A stretch of 64,000 nt of DNA, taken from positions 1 through 64,000 of the forward strand of contig NZ_CANMSY010000002.1 of assembly GCF_947500705.1 (NCBI RefSeq), in the 5' to 3' direction. Below are positions 16,441-24,347 of this stretch, in pieces. Source of the DNA: an uncultured Brachybacterium sp. (lineage in GTDB: Bacteria > Actinomycetota > Actinomycetes > Actinomycetales > Dermabacteraceae). Both the position numbers and the translations under genes were made by a program. Below the pieces are notes generated by a model that ran no database searches, was not told the DNA's origin, and worked only from the letters and a program-made list of their open reading frames with translations. The stretch's first letter is position 1. Each line of letters starts with the position of its first letter.

Positions 16441-17570
16441 TCGTTGTTCACGTCCTCACAGGTGGGCAGGCCTTCGGCGCTGCCGTTCTCGGCAATGGTC
16501 TCGGTGGCGCTGAGCGCGTCCTCGAAGTCGGTCACGGCGACGACCTCGAGTCCGTCGGGTTCGAAGCCGACGACCTCGTCGCAGTTTGCGCTGGGCGCGA
16601 GGAAGAACTCGGCGTCGGACTCCTCGGCACCCACCATCTTCTGGCGGATCCCACCGATGGGGCCGACGGTGCCGTCCACGGCGATGGTCCCGGTGCCGGC
16701 GATCTGGTGACCGCCGGTCAGAGCGCCGGGGGTGAGTTCGTCATAGACGGACAGCGAGAAGATCATCCCGGCGCTGGGTCCGCCGATGTCTCCGACCCCG
16801 ATCCGGACGTCCATCGGGAACTCATAGCCGGCGGTCAGCACCACCCCCATCCGGGGCGCTCCCTCGGCCATCTCCGAGGGGACCTCGAGGTCCAGCTCCT
16901 CACCGCCGCGACGCACCCGCATCGAGACCGTCTCCCCCTCCGGTGTGGCCCGGATCAGCTCGCGGTAGCCCTCGAGGGAGCTCGCGGTCTCTCCGCCGAC
17001 GGCGACGATCACGTCCCCACCCTCCAAGGTGCCGTCGGCCGGCGCCCCCTCCTCGACCCCCGCGATCATCACCACGGACTCGTAGTCGAGGCCGAGCTCG
17101 TCCAGCGCCACGGCGACCGCACCCTGCTGGGAGGTGCTCATGGCGGCGGTGTTGTTCAGCGCGGTCTGCTCGCGGGTCTGGCCCTCCGGGAACACCGCCT
17201 CCTTGGGCAGCACCATCTTGGAGCGGTCGAACCAGGCGGCGACGACCTCCACCGGGGTCACCCGGTATCCCGGCCCGCCGTCGACGGAGACCGTGGTCAT
17301 CATCAGCGCGCCATCGGTCGGATGGGTCTGGGCACCGTCGATGACCAGGATCTCCTCACCGTCCCACTCGCCGAGCACGTCGATCGCAGGCCCCGGACGC
17401 TCGATGACATAGGGCACCGGCAGGAAGGAGCCGACCAGGATCATCACGCACAGCAGCAGCAGCGAGACCACAGCCAGCACCGGACGTGCGAGCTGCGCGT
17501 CATCGATGGACCGGGCGAGCAGCTTCTGCGCCCGGCGGGCGGGCGAGGGGTCAGTGGGGTCTTCTGTCAC
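16437..17570 (-). CDS. membrane-anchored PDZ / Lon-like serine protease
   Basis: Single-pass membrane protease of 377 residues, related to YlbL and to Rv3194c of M. tuberculosis. One membrane helix lies at about 29-47 (VLAVVSLLLLCVMILVGSF), a PDZ domain at about 165-235 (GVEEGAPADGTLEGGDVIVA), and a C-terminal S16 domain carrying the Ser-Lys dyad: serine in GGPSAGM and lysine in GGIRQKMVGA. The start is GTG at 17570 with a weak ribosome binding site; no better start exists before the membrane helix. It is divergent from the DUF2342 gene, an arrangement conserved in actinobacteria. Confidence 0.88.
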   Translation of the reverse strand: MTEDPTDPSPARRAQKLLARSIDDAQLARPVLAVVSLLLLCVMILVGSFLPVPYVIERPGPAIDVLGEWDGEEILVIDGAQTHPTDGALMMTTVSVDGGPGYRVTPVEVVAAWFDRSKMVLPKEAVFPEGQTREQTALNNTAAMSTSQQGAVAVALDELGLDYESVVMIAGVEEGAPADGTLEGGDVIVAVGGETASSLEGYRELIRATPEGETVSMRVRRGGEELDLEVPSEMAEGAPRMGVVLTAGYEFPMDVRIGVGDIGGPSAGMIFSLSVYDELTPGALTGGHQIAGTGTIAVDGTVGPIGGIRQKMVGAEESDAEFFLAPSANCDEVVGFEPDGLEVVAVTDFEDALSATETIAENGSAEGLPTCEDVNNE

Positions 17571-17692
17571 CCCGACATTGTGCCCCACCCTCCGTATTCT
17601 CCTGGCGGGGTGCTGAACACGTCCGGCGAGGCGCTCAGCGACGATCAGGCGCGGTCGGTACGCTGGGCCTCCACGCACAGCTGGAGGTGGCC

Positions 17693-19264
17693 ATGAGTGA
17701 TTCCCCGATCCCGGGTGGACCCGGTGATATGGACGAGGAGGCGCTGAAGCGCTTCCTGAAAGAGACGTTCGGAGACGCCCTGCCCGAGGGCGCCCTGGAC
17801 GGGTTGGACCTCTCCGCGCTCGCGCAGCAGGCCCATCTCCCCCAGGATCCCGCGCAGCTGCGGGCGGCCGCCGCCCAGATGCAGCACATGTTCGCCGCGC
17901 AGGGCGATGACCCTGTGAACTGGCAGATGGCGGAGGACATCGCACGGCGCACCGCCGCCGGGCAGGCCGGGATCCCCGGTACCGAGGAGCTTGCGGGGAC
18001 ACCTGGCGATCCCACGCCCGGCGACGCCGCGATCGCGGAGCTGCGCCAGGCCGCGCAGGTGGCGCGGCTGTGGCTGGACCCGGTGATTGCGATCGACGTT
18101 CCCACTGCGGAGCTCGGCGTCTACAGCCGCGGCACCTGGCTGCATCGCACCCTGCCGCACTGGAAGCCCATCGTCGAGCCGGTCGCGAAGTACATGGCCG
18201 GCGCGATCGGCGAGGCCATCGCCGCCCAGATGGGGCAGATGGGCGATATGGGTGCCGGGATGCAGATGCCCGGCGGTGATCCGGCCGCGATGATGGAACG
18301 GATCGGCGGGACCATGTTCGGGGTCCAGTTCGGCCACGCGATCGGTGCCCTGGCCCGCGAGGCGGCCGGCACCACGGATCTCGGCATGCCGCTGGGCCGG
18401 GACGGGGAGCCCGCGCTGGTCGCCGCGAACGTCGAGGATCTGATCTCCGCGCACTCCCTGGATCCTGCGGCCGCACGCATCTTCCTCGCCGCTCGCGAGA
18501 TCGCGCACACCGCACTGTTCAGCGCCGCGCCCTGGCTGGGCAAGGCGCTCTTCTCCGCGATCGAGGACTACTCCCGCGGCATCACCCTGGACCTCGATGC
18601 GCTCGATGAGATGGTCCGGGATCTGGATCTCTCCGACCCGGCCGCGATGCAGGCTCGGCGCCCTGAGGAGATGTTCGTCTTCACCCGCCGCGCCTCGCAG
18701 GAGCGGGCGCTCGAGGAGCTGGCCACCACTCTGGCCCTGATCGAGGCCTGGGTGGACCATGTGACCACCAAGGCCCTCGAGGGCAAGCTGCCCGATCTCG
18801 AGGCCATGCGGGAGGTGCTGCGGCGACGTCGCGCCGCTGGCGGACCCGCCGAGCAGATGCTCTCGAAGACCGTCGGCATCGAGCTGCGGCCTCGCCGGGT
18901 GCGCGAAGCGCTCTCCTGGTGGGACAGCGTGCTGGCCACCGAGGGCGAGCCGGGGCGCGAGGCGAAGTGGGACCATCCCGATCTGCTGCCGACCGCCGAG
19001 GTGCTCTCCGGCCGCCCGCAGGCTCCGCAGCAGCCCACCTCCGACGCGGAGGCCGAGGGGCTCGCACAGGTCACGATCCCGGAGGACTTCGACGCCGAGC
19101 TGGCGAAGCTGCTCTCCGGTGATGGCCAGGAGCAGGCGCCCCGCGAGGATGAGCAGGGCGGACTGCGCGGGTCAGGGTCTGACGGGCCGGAGGGTCCTGC
19201 TGATCCCCAGAATCCCGCCGACCCCGGAGGAGACGACGACACCCCCGATGCCGATGGGCGCTGA
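17693..19264 (+). CDS. DUF2342 family putative zinc-dependent hydrolase
   Basis: Conserved actinobacterial protein of 523 residues from the DUF2342 family (Rv3195-like), often called a putative zinc-dependent metalloprotease. The N-terminal 150 residues are acidic and Gln/Ala-rich. The core contains FGVQFGHAIGALAREA and LAAREIAHTALFSAAPWL, where REIAH stands at the place of an HExxH motif, so a classical zinc-protease site is not visible. The C-terminus is acidic and Pro/Gly-rich and probably disordered. The ATG has GGAGG six bases upstream. Its end overlaps the start of the Nudix gene. Confidence 0.82.
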   Translation: MSDSPIPGGPGDMDEEALKRFLKETFGDALPEGALDGLDLSALAQQAHLPQDPAQLRAAAAQMQHMFAAQGDDPVNWQMAEDIARRTAAGQAGIPGTEELAGTPGDPTPGDAAIAELRQAAQVARLWLDPVIAIDVPTAELGVYSRGTWLHRTLPHWKPIVEPVAKYMAGAIGEAIAAQMGQMGDMGAGMQMPGGDPAAMMERIGGTMFGVQFGHAIGALAREAAGTTDLGMPLGRDGEPALVAANVEDLISAHSLDPAAARIFLAAREIAHTALFSAAPWLGKALFSAIEDYSRGITLDLDALDEMVRDLDLSDPAAMQARRPEEMFVFTRRASQERALEELATTLALIEAWVDHVTTKALEGKLPDLEAMREVLRRRRAAGGPAEQMLSKTVGIELRPRRVREALSWWDSVLATEGEPGREAKWDHPDLLPTAEVLSGRPQAPQQPTSDAEAEGLAQVTIPEDFDAELAKLLSGDGQEQAPREDEQGGLRGSGSDGPEGPADPQNPADPGGDDDTPDADGR

Positions 19265-19895
19265 TCTCCCCGAAGCTGCTCCCCCCAGCGCTGTCGGCTC
19301 CGTCGACTCCTCCCGAGCGCTCGCTGAACTGGAGCGGGCCCGATCCGCGATCCATGGGCCCGCTCTTGCCGATCATTACCTCGCGCTGCTGCGGGACAAT
19401 CCCCGTGCGCTGTACCGGGACGGCGGGCCGCGGCATCTCACCGCGAGCGCGATCGTCATCGACGGCCCCGCCGAGCAGGTGGCACTGGTGTGGCACCTCA
19501 AGGGGCGCTTCTGGGTGCAGCCGGGCGGTCACCTCGAGGACGACGAGACCAGCCTGGAGACGGCCGCACGCCGAGAAGTCTCCGAGGAGATCGGGATCGA
19601 TGACCTCGAGACCGTCGGGCAGGGCCCAGCGGTGCTGAACCGCCATGGCCTCGATGCGGCGTTCGGGGCGTGCCGCGAGCACTGGGACGTGCAGTACCTG
19701 TTCCGGGCCCCGGCCCCTGCCTCCGAGCTCCCGCTCACGGTGAGCGAGGAATCCGGCGATGTGCGGTGGGTGCCGTGGCCGCTGCTCGGTGCCGGCCCGG
19801 CGCGCGACTCCTCTGCCCTGCCTGAGGGCACCGTGCCCGATCTGGCCGAGAACCTCGCGCGATTGGCGCCCTATCTCGCGCGCTGGAGCGACTGA
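19254..19895 (+). CDS. Nudix hydrolase
   Basis: Nudix-fold pyrophosphohydrolase of about 213 residues. The Nudix box is complete: GGHLEDDETSLETAARREVSEEIGI contains the G-x5-E-x7-R-E-x-x-E-E-x-G spacing with the metal-binding glutamates. The first 60 residues are an extra N-terminal segment. The start is uncertain between ATG at 19254 and 19248; both overlap the end of the upstream DUF2342 gene, so translation is probably coupled. The substrate is unknown. Confidence 0.85.
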   Translation: MGADLPEAAPPSAVGSVDSSRALAELERARSAIHGPALADHYLALLRDNPRALYRDGGPRHLTASAIVIDGPAEQVALVWHLKGRFWVQPGGHLEDDETSLETAARREVSEEIGIDDLETVGQGPAVLNRHGLDAAFGACREHWDVQYLFRAPAPASELPLTVSEESGDVRWVPWPLLGAGPARDSSALPEGTVPDLAENLARLAPYLARWSD

Positions 19896-19946
19896 GCGGT
19901 CGCCGAACCCTCGTCGGCGGCGCTGTCATCACCATCCCCGCCGTGG

Positions 19947-20561
19947 TCATTCACCATCGCCGCCGTGGTCAACGCCATCACTGTCCTCGACGTCGCCGTC
20001 GTCTTCGCCCTCCTGCGGGAGGTTCTTCGCCCAGGAGACCCCGTCGAGGAATCCCTGCGCCTTCTGCGCCTGCGGATAGTTGGCCATCAGCGCTTTGAAC
20101 TCCGGCCCGTGGCCCGGCACCAGCAGATGGGTCAGCTCGTGCATCATCACTGAGCGCACCACATAGTCGGGCATCCCCTGCAGGTGATGGGAGAGCCGGA
20201 TGGTGCCCTCGGACGGCGTGCACGACCCCCATCGATGGTTCTGCCGAGTGGACCAGGTCACGGAACTGGGATGCGCGCGCCCTCCGAGATAGGCCTCACT
20301 GACCTCTCGCGCCATCGCGAGCAGCGAGATGTCGCTGCGGCGCATCGGCGCCCGCCGGGCCTCCTTGTCGACCAGCTGGTCGACCATCTTCGTGACCCAC
20401 TGGCGTTCCTGTCGCGCGCTGAACATCGCCGGGATCGCGATCACCAGATCGCCCTCACGACGGGTGATGGAGACGGTGCGCTTCCGGCGCGCGCTGCGAC
20501 GCACCAGCACCCGCTCCCCGCGGGGACCGGCGACATGCTCATGGAGGACGAGATCACTCAT
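19947..20561 (-). CDS. YgjP-like metal-dependent hydrolase (M48-type HExxH)
   Basis: Metal-dependent hydrolase of the YgjP/WLM family, 204 residues; members act as UTP pyrophosphatase or peptidase-like enzymes. The zinc site is seen in MMHELTHLLVPGHGPEF: HELTH supplies two histidines and the GHGPEF histidine the third. Upstream of it NHRWGSCTP is the family's hallmark segment. The C-terminal 20 residues are very acidic (Asp/Glu/Gly). It is convergent with the Nudix gene. The real substrate is not visible. Confidence 0.87.
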   Translation of the reverse strand: MSDLVLHEHVAGPRGERVLVRRSARRKRTVSITRREGDLVIAIPAMFSARQERQWVTKMVDQLVDKEARRAPMRRSDISLLAMAREVSEAYLGGRAHPSSVTWSTRQNHRWGSCTPSEGTIRLSHHLQGMPDYVVRSVMMHELTHLLVPGHGPEFKALMANYPQAQKAQGFLDGVSWAKNLPQEGEDDGDVEDSDGVDHGGDGE

Positions 20562-20598
20562 GGATCACAGCCTGGCACGACTTCGGGGCAAGAAATAT

Positions 20599-20723
20599 TC
20601 ATCCACAGCTGTGCACTGCAGAAGTGCCGGTCAGAACGTTGCAGCCAGGGAGTTCGACGGTTCCTCCACAAGCTCGACACTGCGATGGACATTCTGTCCA
20701 CAGTGGAGGAAGGGTTGTCCACA
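20599..20723 (+). other. cluster of DnaA-box-like 9-mers
   Basis: Within 125 bp lie TCATCCACA (20599-20607), TCCTCCACA (20662-20670), CTGTCCACA (20694-20702) and the perfect actinobacterial consensus TTGTCCACA (20715-20723), all on the same strand. An A/T-rich patch (AAATATT) precedes the first. They sit in a 538-bp non-coding gap between the YgjP-like gene and the DUF5679 gene. No dnaA or dnaN is nearby, so this is unlikely to be oriC; a DnaA-titrating or DnaA-regulated site is possible. The rest of the gap (20780-21000) holds nothing I recognise. Confidence 0.55.
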
Positions 20724-21019
20724 ATTGGTCCCCGTCCGCTCTTTGACCGACCCGGTCTGCAGGCGCTAAGTTCTCCAGCACGTGGGACCCCGGGATAACT
20801 AGTAGGACGCACACGGGGAAGGTGCGCGTGGTACTGAGCGCCCCCGAGGTCCCACGGCCCTCCCAGGCTTCATGCTGCCTCGGGGCCTCCGATGTCGGCT
20901 CGTTGCGCGCACTTCCTCGGCTCTCTCCAGAGCCCCCTTGACCCGAAGCGCGCGACGGGCCGCCCCGATCGGGCCACATCCCACAGCCTCCTGATTCGTG
21001 CACGACCATCCCGCACCAC

Positions 21020-21025
21020 TACAGT
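21020..21025 (+). promoter_or_regulatory. -10-like box upstream of the DUF5679 gene
   Basis: TACAGT stands 75 bp before the ATG of the zinc-ribbon gene, giving a leader of about 65 nt. A second possible promoter, TTGACC (20743-20748) with TAAGTT 18 bp later, lies just after the DnaA-box cluster. Confidence 0.35.
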
Positions 21026-21099
21026 GGAGCGGTCCCGGCTTCGTGGCGAGAGCAGCGCATCCGGGAATGTTCATCATCGACAAGCAACGAGGAGCGGAT

Positions 21100-21258
21100 A
21101 TGGCCGACGAGACCTATGCCGGAGAGTTCTACTGCGTCAAGTGCCGCGAGAAGCGAGAGGCCGAGGGCAACGTCGTCGTCTCCAACGGTCGCCGCATGGC
21201 CAAGGCCGTGTGCCCGGTGTGCAGCACCAAGCTGAACCGAATCCTCGGCAAGGCCTGA
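21100..21258 (+). CDS. DUF5679 small zinc-ribbon protein
   Basis: A 52-residue conserved actinobacterial protein. Two CxxC pairs (FYCVKCREK near residue 10 and AVCPVCSTK near residue 40) should bind one zinc ion. The loop between them, EGNVVVSNGRRMAKA, is typical of DUF5679, related to ribosomal-protein-like zinc ribbons. The ATG at 21100 has GAGGAG five to six bases upstream; longer starts are not needed. The function is unknown. A long hairpin downstream probably ends its transcript. Confidence 0.85.
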   Translation: MADETYAGEFYCVKCREKREAEGNVVVSNGRRMAKAVCPVCSTKLNRILGKA

Positions 21259-21344
21259 CGTACCCCGTGATCGACGTGCTGCGTGGGACGAGCGGCGGGA
21301 GCTCAGGCAGGGCGCGCCCCACCTGATCGACGTACCGAGTCCTG

Positions 21345-21396
21345 CAGCATCGAAGAAGGCCCTGAACCACACGGTTCGGGGCCTTCTTCGATGCTG
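21345..21396 (+). terminator. 24-bp-stem hairpin terminator
   Basis: An almost perfect 24-bp stem (one G-T pair) with a 4-base ACAC loop starts 86 bp after the DUF5679 stop. The arms are CAGCATCGAAGAAGGCCC followed by GAACC, and their complement. Such length is unusual for a simple terminator. It lies between convergent genes and could serve both. Confidence 0.7.
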
Positions 21397-21414
21397 GGTG
21401 CGCGAGCTCCACAC

Positions 21415-21471
21415 CGAGATCGACGTTCGGTGCAGCTTCCGTGACGGAAGCTGTACCGAACGTCGATCTCG
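21415..21471. repeat. 57-bp near-perfect palindrome (27-bp stem, 3-base loop)
   Basis: Left arm 21415-21441 and right arm 21445-21471 pair over 27 positions with a single G-T mismatch and only TGA as loop. It begins 18 bp after the previous hairpin and ends 52 bp after the whiB7 stop as read from the minus strand. There is no T-tract. It may terminate whiB7 transcription, form a cruciform, or be a stable RNA hairpin protecting a 3' end. Confidence 0.8.
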
Positions 21472-21523
21472 TGGACTTCGGAGCCGACCTGGCGGACGTC
21501 GGCGCCGGCGCGGCGCGGGCCGC

Positions 21524-21817
21524 TCATGCGGCGTCCTGCTCCCGGTTCTTCCGGGGCCGGCCACGGCCGCGCTTGACGGCGATGATGTTGCCGCCGTCGA
21601 AGATCGCGCCGCCCCAGACACCCCAGGGCTCTGCCCGCTCGAGAGCACCTTGGCGGCACTCCTCGATGAGCGGGCAGCCCGCGCACAGGGCCTTGGCCTG
21701 TTCGAGGTCGGCGGGCCGCTCTGCGAAGAAGAGGTCGGCGGCGTCCGTGTCATGGCACGGCAGCATGGTCGCGGAGTCATCCGCGGGGTTCAGGAAAGTG
21801 GTCAGAAGTGTAGTCAT
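21524..21817 (-). CDS. whiB7: WhiB7-type redox-sensing transcription factor
   Basis: Fe-S transcription regulator of the WhiB/Wbl family, 97 residues, which in other actinobacteria binds the primary sigma factor and switches on intrinsic antibiotic-resistance genes. Cluster cysteines are in LPCHDTD, ALCAGCPLIEECRQG; the sigma-binding turn is EPWGVWGGAIF; and the C-terminal RGRGRPRKNRE is the AT-hook found in WhiB7 but not in most WhiB paralogues. The gene also sits beside uvrD2, as whiB7 does in mycobacteria. The start at 21817 (MTTLLTTFL) has only a weak ribosome binding site. A leader of about 265 nt precedes it. Confidence 0.93.
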   Translation of the reverse strand: MTTLLTTFLNPADDSATMLPCHDTDAADLFFAERPADLEQAKALCAGCPLIEECRQGALERAEPWGVWGGAIFDGGNIIAVKRGRGRPRKNREQDAA

Positions 21818-21868
21818 CGTCTCGCTGCTTAGAAGTCCGTCGGGAAGGACGTGCCCGGTGGGGGCGAG

Positions 21869-21890
21869 GGTGCGGCGGCGGTGCCGCACC
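21869..21890 (-). promoter_or_regulatory. attenuator-like hairpin in the whiB7 leader
   Basis: GGTGCGGC (arm 21869-21876) and its exact complement (21883-21890) form an 8-bp stem with a 6-base loop. Overlapping alternatives exist, including a GCCGGTG/CACCGGGC pairing. It lies after the upstream ORF and about 50 nt before the whiB7 start, where mycobacterial and streptomycete whiB7 leaders carry an attenuator. Confidence 0.5.
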
Positions 21891-21910
21891 GGCAGCGAGG
21901 AAAGGCCTCG

Positions 21911-22018
21911 TCAGCTCAGGCTGGGCACCGCGGGGGCATTGCCCCGTTCGCGCTGCAGAAGGGAGGGCGCGCCCGTGGGGCGCAGTCCTGCTCCTGCAAT
22001 GTTCCAAGTGCTGTTCAC
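21911..22018 (-). CDS. upstream ORF (leader peptide) of whiB7
   Basis: A 35-codon reading frame in the whiB7 leader, starting with GTG at 22018 (NSTWNIAGAGLRPTGAP...) and ending at TGA 21911. It has AAAGGGGG 8-9 bases upstream, a better ribosome binding site than whiB7 itself. A short hairpin GGGGC-AAT-GCCCC (21933-21945) overlaps its 3' end. WhiB7 leaders in other actinobacteria hold a translated uORF whose stalling under ribosome-targeting antibiotics releases attenuation; this peptide is the natural candidate here. The assignment is by position, length and ribosome binding site. Confidence 0.6.
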   Translation of the reverse strand: MNSTWNIAGAGLRPTGAPSLLQRERGNAPAVPSLS

Positions 22019-22088
22019 AGAGGCCACCCCCTTTCGTAAGCGCGCGTCCCGGTGTCCCGGACCACGACGTGGACGATTGACATGGATG

Positions 22089-22127
22089 ACTCTACACCTC
22101 ACGCCAGAATCGCAAAAGTATTTTTTG
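22089..22127 (-). promoter_or_regulatory. whiB7 promoter with AT-rich autoregulatory block
   Basis: On the minus strand the sequence TCAAAAAATACTTTT (22113-22127) runs directly into a weak -35 (TTTTGC) and, 17 bp later, TAGAGT (22089-22094) as -10. A block of A/T next to the -35 is the known target of the WhiB7 AT-hook, so autoactivation is expected. It starts only about 10 bp after the uvrD2 stop codon in an otherwise GC-rich region. Confidence 0.65.
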
Positions 22128-22137
22128 ACCTGCAGTT

Positions 22138-24267
22138 TCAGTCTTTCTCGGTGGGTGCTCCGAGCAGGTCGAGCAGATCCTCGCCGAAGCTCGCGACCTT
22201 CCCGGGCCCGATCCCGGGAACGGCCAGCAGCTCCTGCTCGGTGCGCGGGGCCCGCTCGGCGAGCGCCTCGAGGGCGGCGTCGGTGAGGATCGCGTAGGGC
22301 GGGGCGCCACGGCGCTGGGCCTGGTCCCGACGCCAGCCGCGCAGTGCGGTGAGCAGCCCTTCCCCGCCGGGCGAGGGGCAGCCGTCATGTCGCCCGCGCC
22401 GCTGCTCCTTCGGGGTCACGAGACCCTGACCGCAGACCCGGCATTCCGCATAGACGGTGGCGGTGCGGCGCCCGGTGCGGCGGGCCGCGGCGCCCGGTGC
22501 GGTCTTCGGCGCGTCGGGGTGGTCCAGGACCCCGTCGAGGAAGCGCGAGGCCTTGCGTGAGCCGCGGGCTCCCGGGGTGCGCGCGGCGGACCAGCTCACG
22601 GTGAGCAGGTCACGGGCGCGAGTGAGGGCGACATAGAACAGCCGTCGCTCCTCCTCGATCTCGGCAGGGGTCTTCGCCATCGAGATCGGGAGCAGCCCAT
22701 CGCTCGCGCCGACCACGAACACCACCGGCCATTCCAGGCCCTTCGCGGCGTGCACGGAGGCCAGGGTCACTCCGTCCACGACCGGCGCCGCCTGGGACTC
22801 CGCCCGCTCCTCGAGTTCGCGGACCACGTCGGCCATGGTGGTGCCCGGCCGAGCGATGATGGTGTCGGTGAGGCCCACCAGGGCGTTCAGCGAATCCCAG
22901 CGGTCGCGGATCGCGCCGGTGGTCTCCGGCGCGGTGGGTGCCCAGCCCTGCTGGGAGAGGATGTCGCGCACGGCACGCGCCGGGTCGAGCTGCTCGACCC
23001 GGGCGGCGGCACGCAGCGAGACCATGGCGCGGCGCACCTCCTGACGTGCGAAGAAGCGGTCTCCTCCGCGCACCAGATAGCCGATGCCGCGGAAGGTCAG
23101 CGCCTGTTCGAGGGCCTCGGACTGGCTGTTGGTGCGGAACAGGATCGCGACCTCGGCAGCGGGCCGCCCCTCGGCCACCAGGTCGGAGATCCGCTCGGCG
23201 ATGCCATCGGCCTCGGCGGAATCGTCGGCGAAGGACTCCACGATCGGCGGCGGGCCGCTCTCGCGCTGGGAGATCAGGGTGAGGCGGGTATCGCGGGTGC
23301 GTCCCTGCGCGCCATCGAGCACGGTGTTGGCCATCCTCACGATCTCCGGGGTGGAGCGGTAGTTCCGCTCGAGCCGGATCGTGCGGGCGCGCTTGAACTC
23401 CTTGCGGAAGTCCAGCAGGTAGGAGGCGCGCGCGCCGGCGAAGGTGTAGATGGTCTGCGCGGCGTCGCCGACCACGCAGAGATCATCCGAGGTGCCCAGC
23501 CAGAGCCGCAGCAGGGCGTGCTGGAGGGCGGAGACGTCCTGGTACTCGTCGACCACGAAGTGCTTGTACTGGCTGCGCACCTCGCGGGCGACATCCGCGC
23601 GCTCGGTGAGGAAGCCGACCATGTGCAGCAGCACGTCCTCGAAGTCGATCACCCCGCGCTCCTTCTTCACCTCCTCGTACTGGGTGAGGATGCGCGAGAT
23701 GGAGCGGGAGTCGAAGCCCGCGACGCCCGGCCGACGAGTCTGCAGGGCCGCCTCCGGATAGGACTCCGGGGTGAGCATCGAGACCCGTGACCACTCGACC
23801 TCGGCGACGATGTCCCGCAGCGCGGCCCGGTCCACGCTCAGGTGCAGACGCTGGCAGGCCTCACCGATGCCGGCGAACTTGTTCGCCATCAGCTCCGGCA
23901 TCGGCCCACCCACCACACGCGGCCAGAAATGCCGCAGCTGTCGCAGCGCGGCGGCATGGAAGGTGCGGGCCTGCACCGCGGGGACGCCGAGGTCGCGCAG
24001 TCGCGAGCGCATCTCGGCGGCGGCCTTGGCGGTGAAGGTCACCGCGAGCACATGACGCGGGTTCAGCTGACCGGTGGCGACCCCATAGGCGATGCGGTGG
24101 GTGATCGCTCGGGTCTTTCCCGTGCCGGCGCCGGCGAGCACGCAGATCGGGCTGCCGAAGCTGCTCGCCACCTCGCGCTGCTCGGGATCCAGAGCGGCGA
24201 GCAGCGACTCGGCATCGGTGGGTGCGGAGGGATCAGCGGCGGAGGGTGCGGAATGGTCAGTCATCAC
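22138..24267 (-). CDS. uvrD2: ATP-dependent DNA helicase UvrD2
   Basis: Superfamily 1 DNA helicase acting in DNA repair, 709 residues. Motor motifs: Walker A VLAGAGTGKTRAI (about residue 43-55), motif Ia AVTFTAKAAAEM, Walker B FVVDEYQDVSALQ, motif III LCVVGDAAQTIY, motif IV LERNYRSTPEI, motif V TLASVHAAKGLEW and motif VI VALTRARDLL. The C-terminus has the UvrD2-specific parts: a cysteine cluster (ECRVCGQGL ... HDGCPSP) and an HRDC domain (about 630-705) ending AVPGIGPGKVASFGEDLLDLL. The start is either GTG at 24267 or ATG at 24264. It lies downstream of nudC and upstream of whiB7, as in mycobacteria. Confidence 0.95.
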   Translation of the reverse strand: MMTDHSAPSAADPSAPTDAESLLAALDPEQREVASSFGSPICVLAGAGTGKTRAITHRIAYGVATGQLNPRHVLAVTFTAKAAAEMRSRLRDLGVPAVQARTFHAAALRQLRHFWPRVVGGPMPELMANKFAGIGEACQRLHLSVDRAALRDIVAEVEWSRVSMLTPESYPEAALQTRRPGVAGFDSRSISRILTQYEEVKKERGVIDFEDVLLHMVGFLTERADVAREVRSQYKHFVVDEYQDVSALQHALLRLWLGTSDDLCVVGDAAQTIYTFAGARASYLLDFRKEFKRARTIRLERNYRSTPEIVRMANTVLDGAQGRTRDTRLTLISQRESGPPPIVESFADDSAEADGIAERISDLVAEGRPAAEVAILFRTNSQSEALEQALTFRGIGYLVRGGDRFFARQEVRRAMVSLRAAARVEQLDPARAVRDILSQQGWAPTAPETTGAIRDRWDSLNALVGLTDTIIARPGTTMADVVRELEERAESQAAPVVDGVTLASVHAAKGLEWPVVFVVGASDGLLPISMAKTPAEIEEERRLFYVALTRARDLLTVSWSAARTPGARGSRKASRFLDGVLDHPDAPKTAPGAAARRTGRRTATVYAECRVCGQGLVTPKEQRRGRHDGCPSPGGEGLLTALRGWRRDQAQRRGAPPYAILTDAALEALAERAPRTEQELLAVPGIGPGKVASFGEDLLDLLGAPTEKD

Positions 24268-24347
24268 CGTTCATCCTGCCAGGACCGGGTGACGCTCCGG
24301 GAGGCGCTGTGGACGGCGGCTGCCTCACACCACCTCCGGGGGCCGCC

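Noticed and set aside
20599-20723. Chromosomal origin oriC
   Set aside because: No dnaA, dnaN, rpmH or parAB nearby and only four boxes; listed as a DnaA-box cluster only.
20780-21000. Hidden tRNA or structural RNA in the long gap
   Set aside because: I found no T-loop or cloverleaf pattern and no match to known small-RNA motifs by eye.
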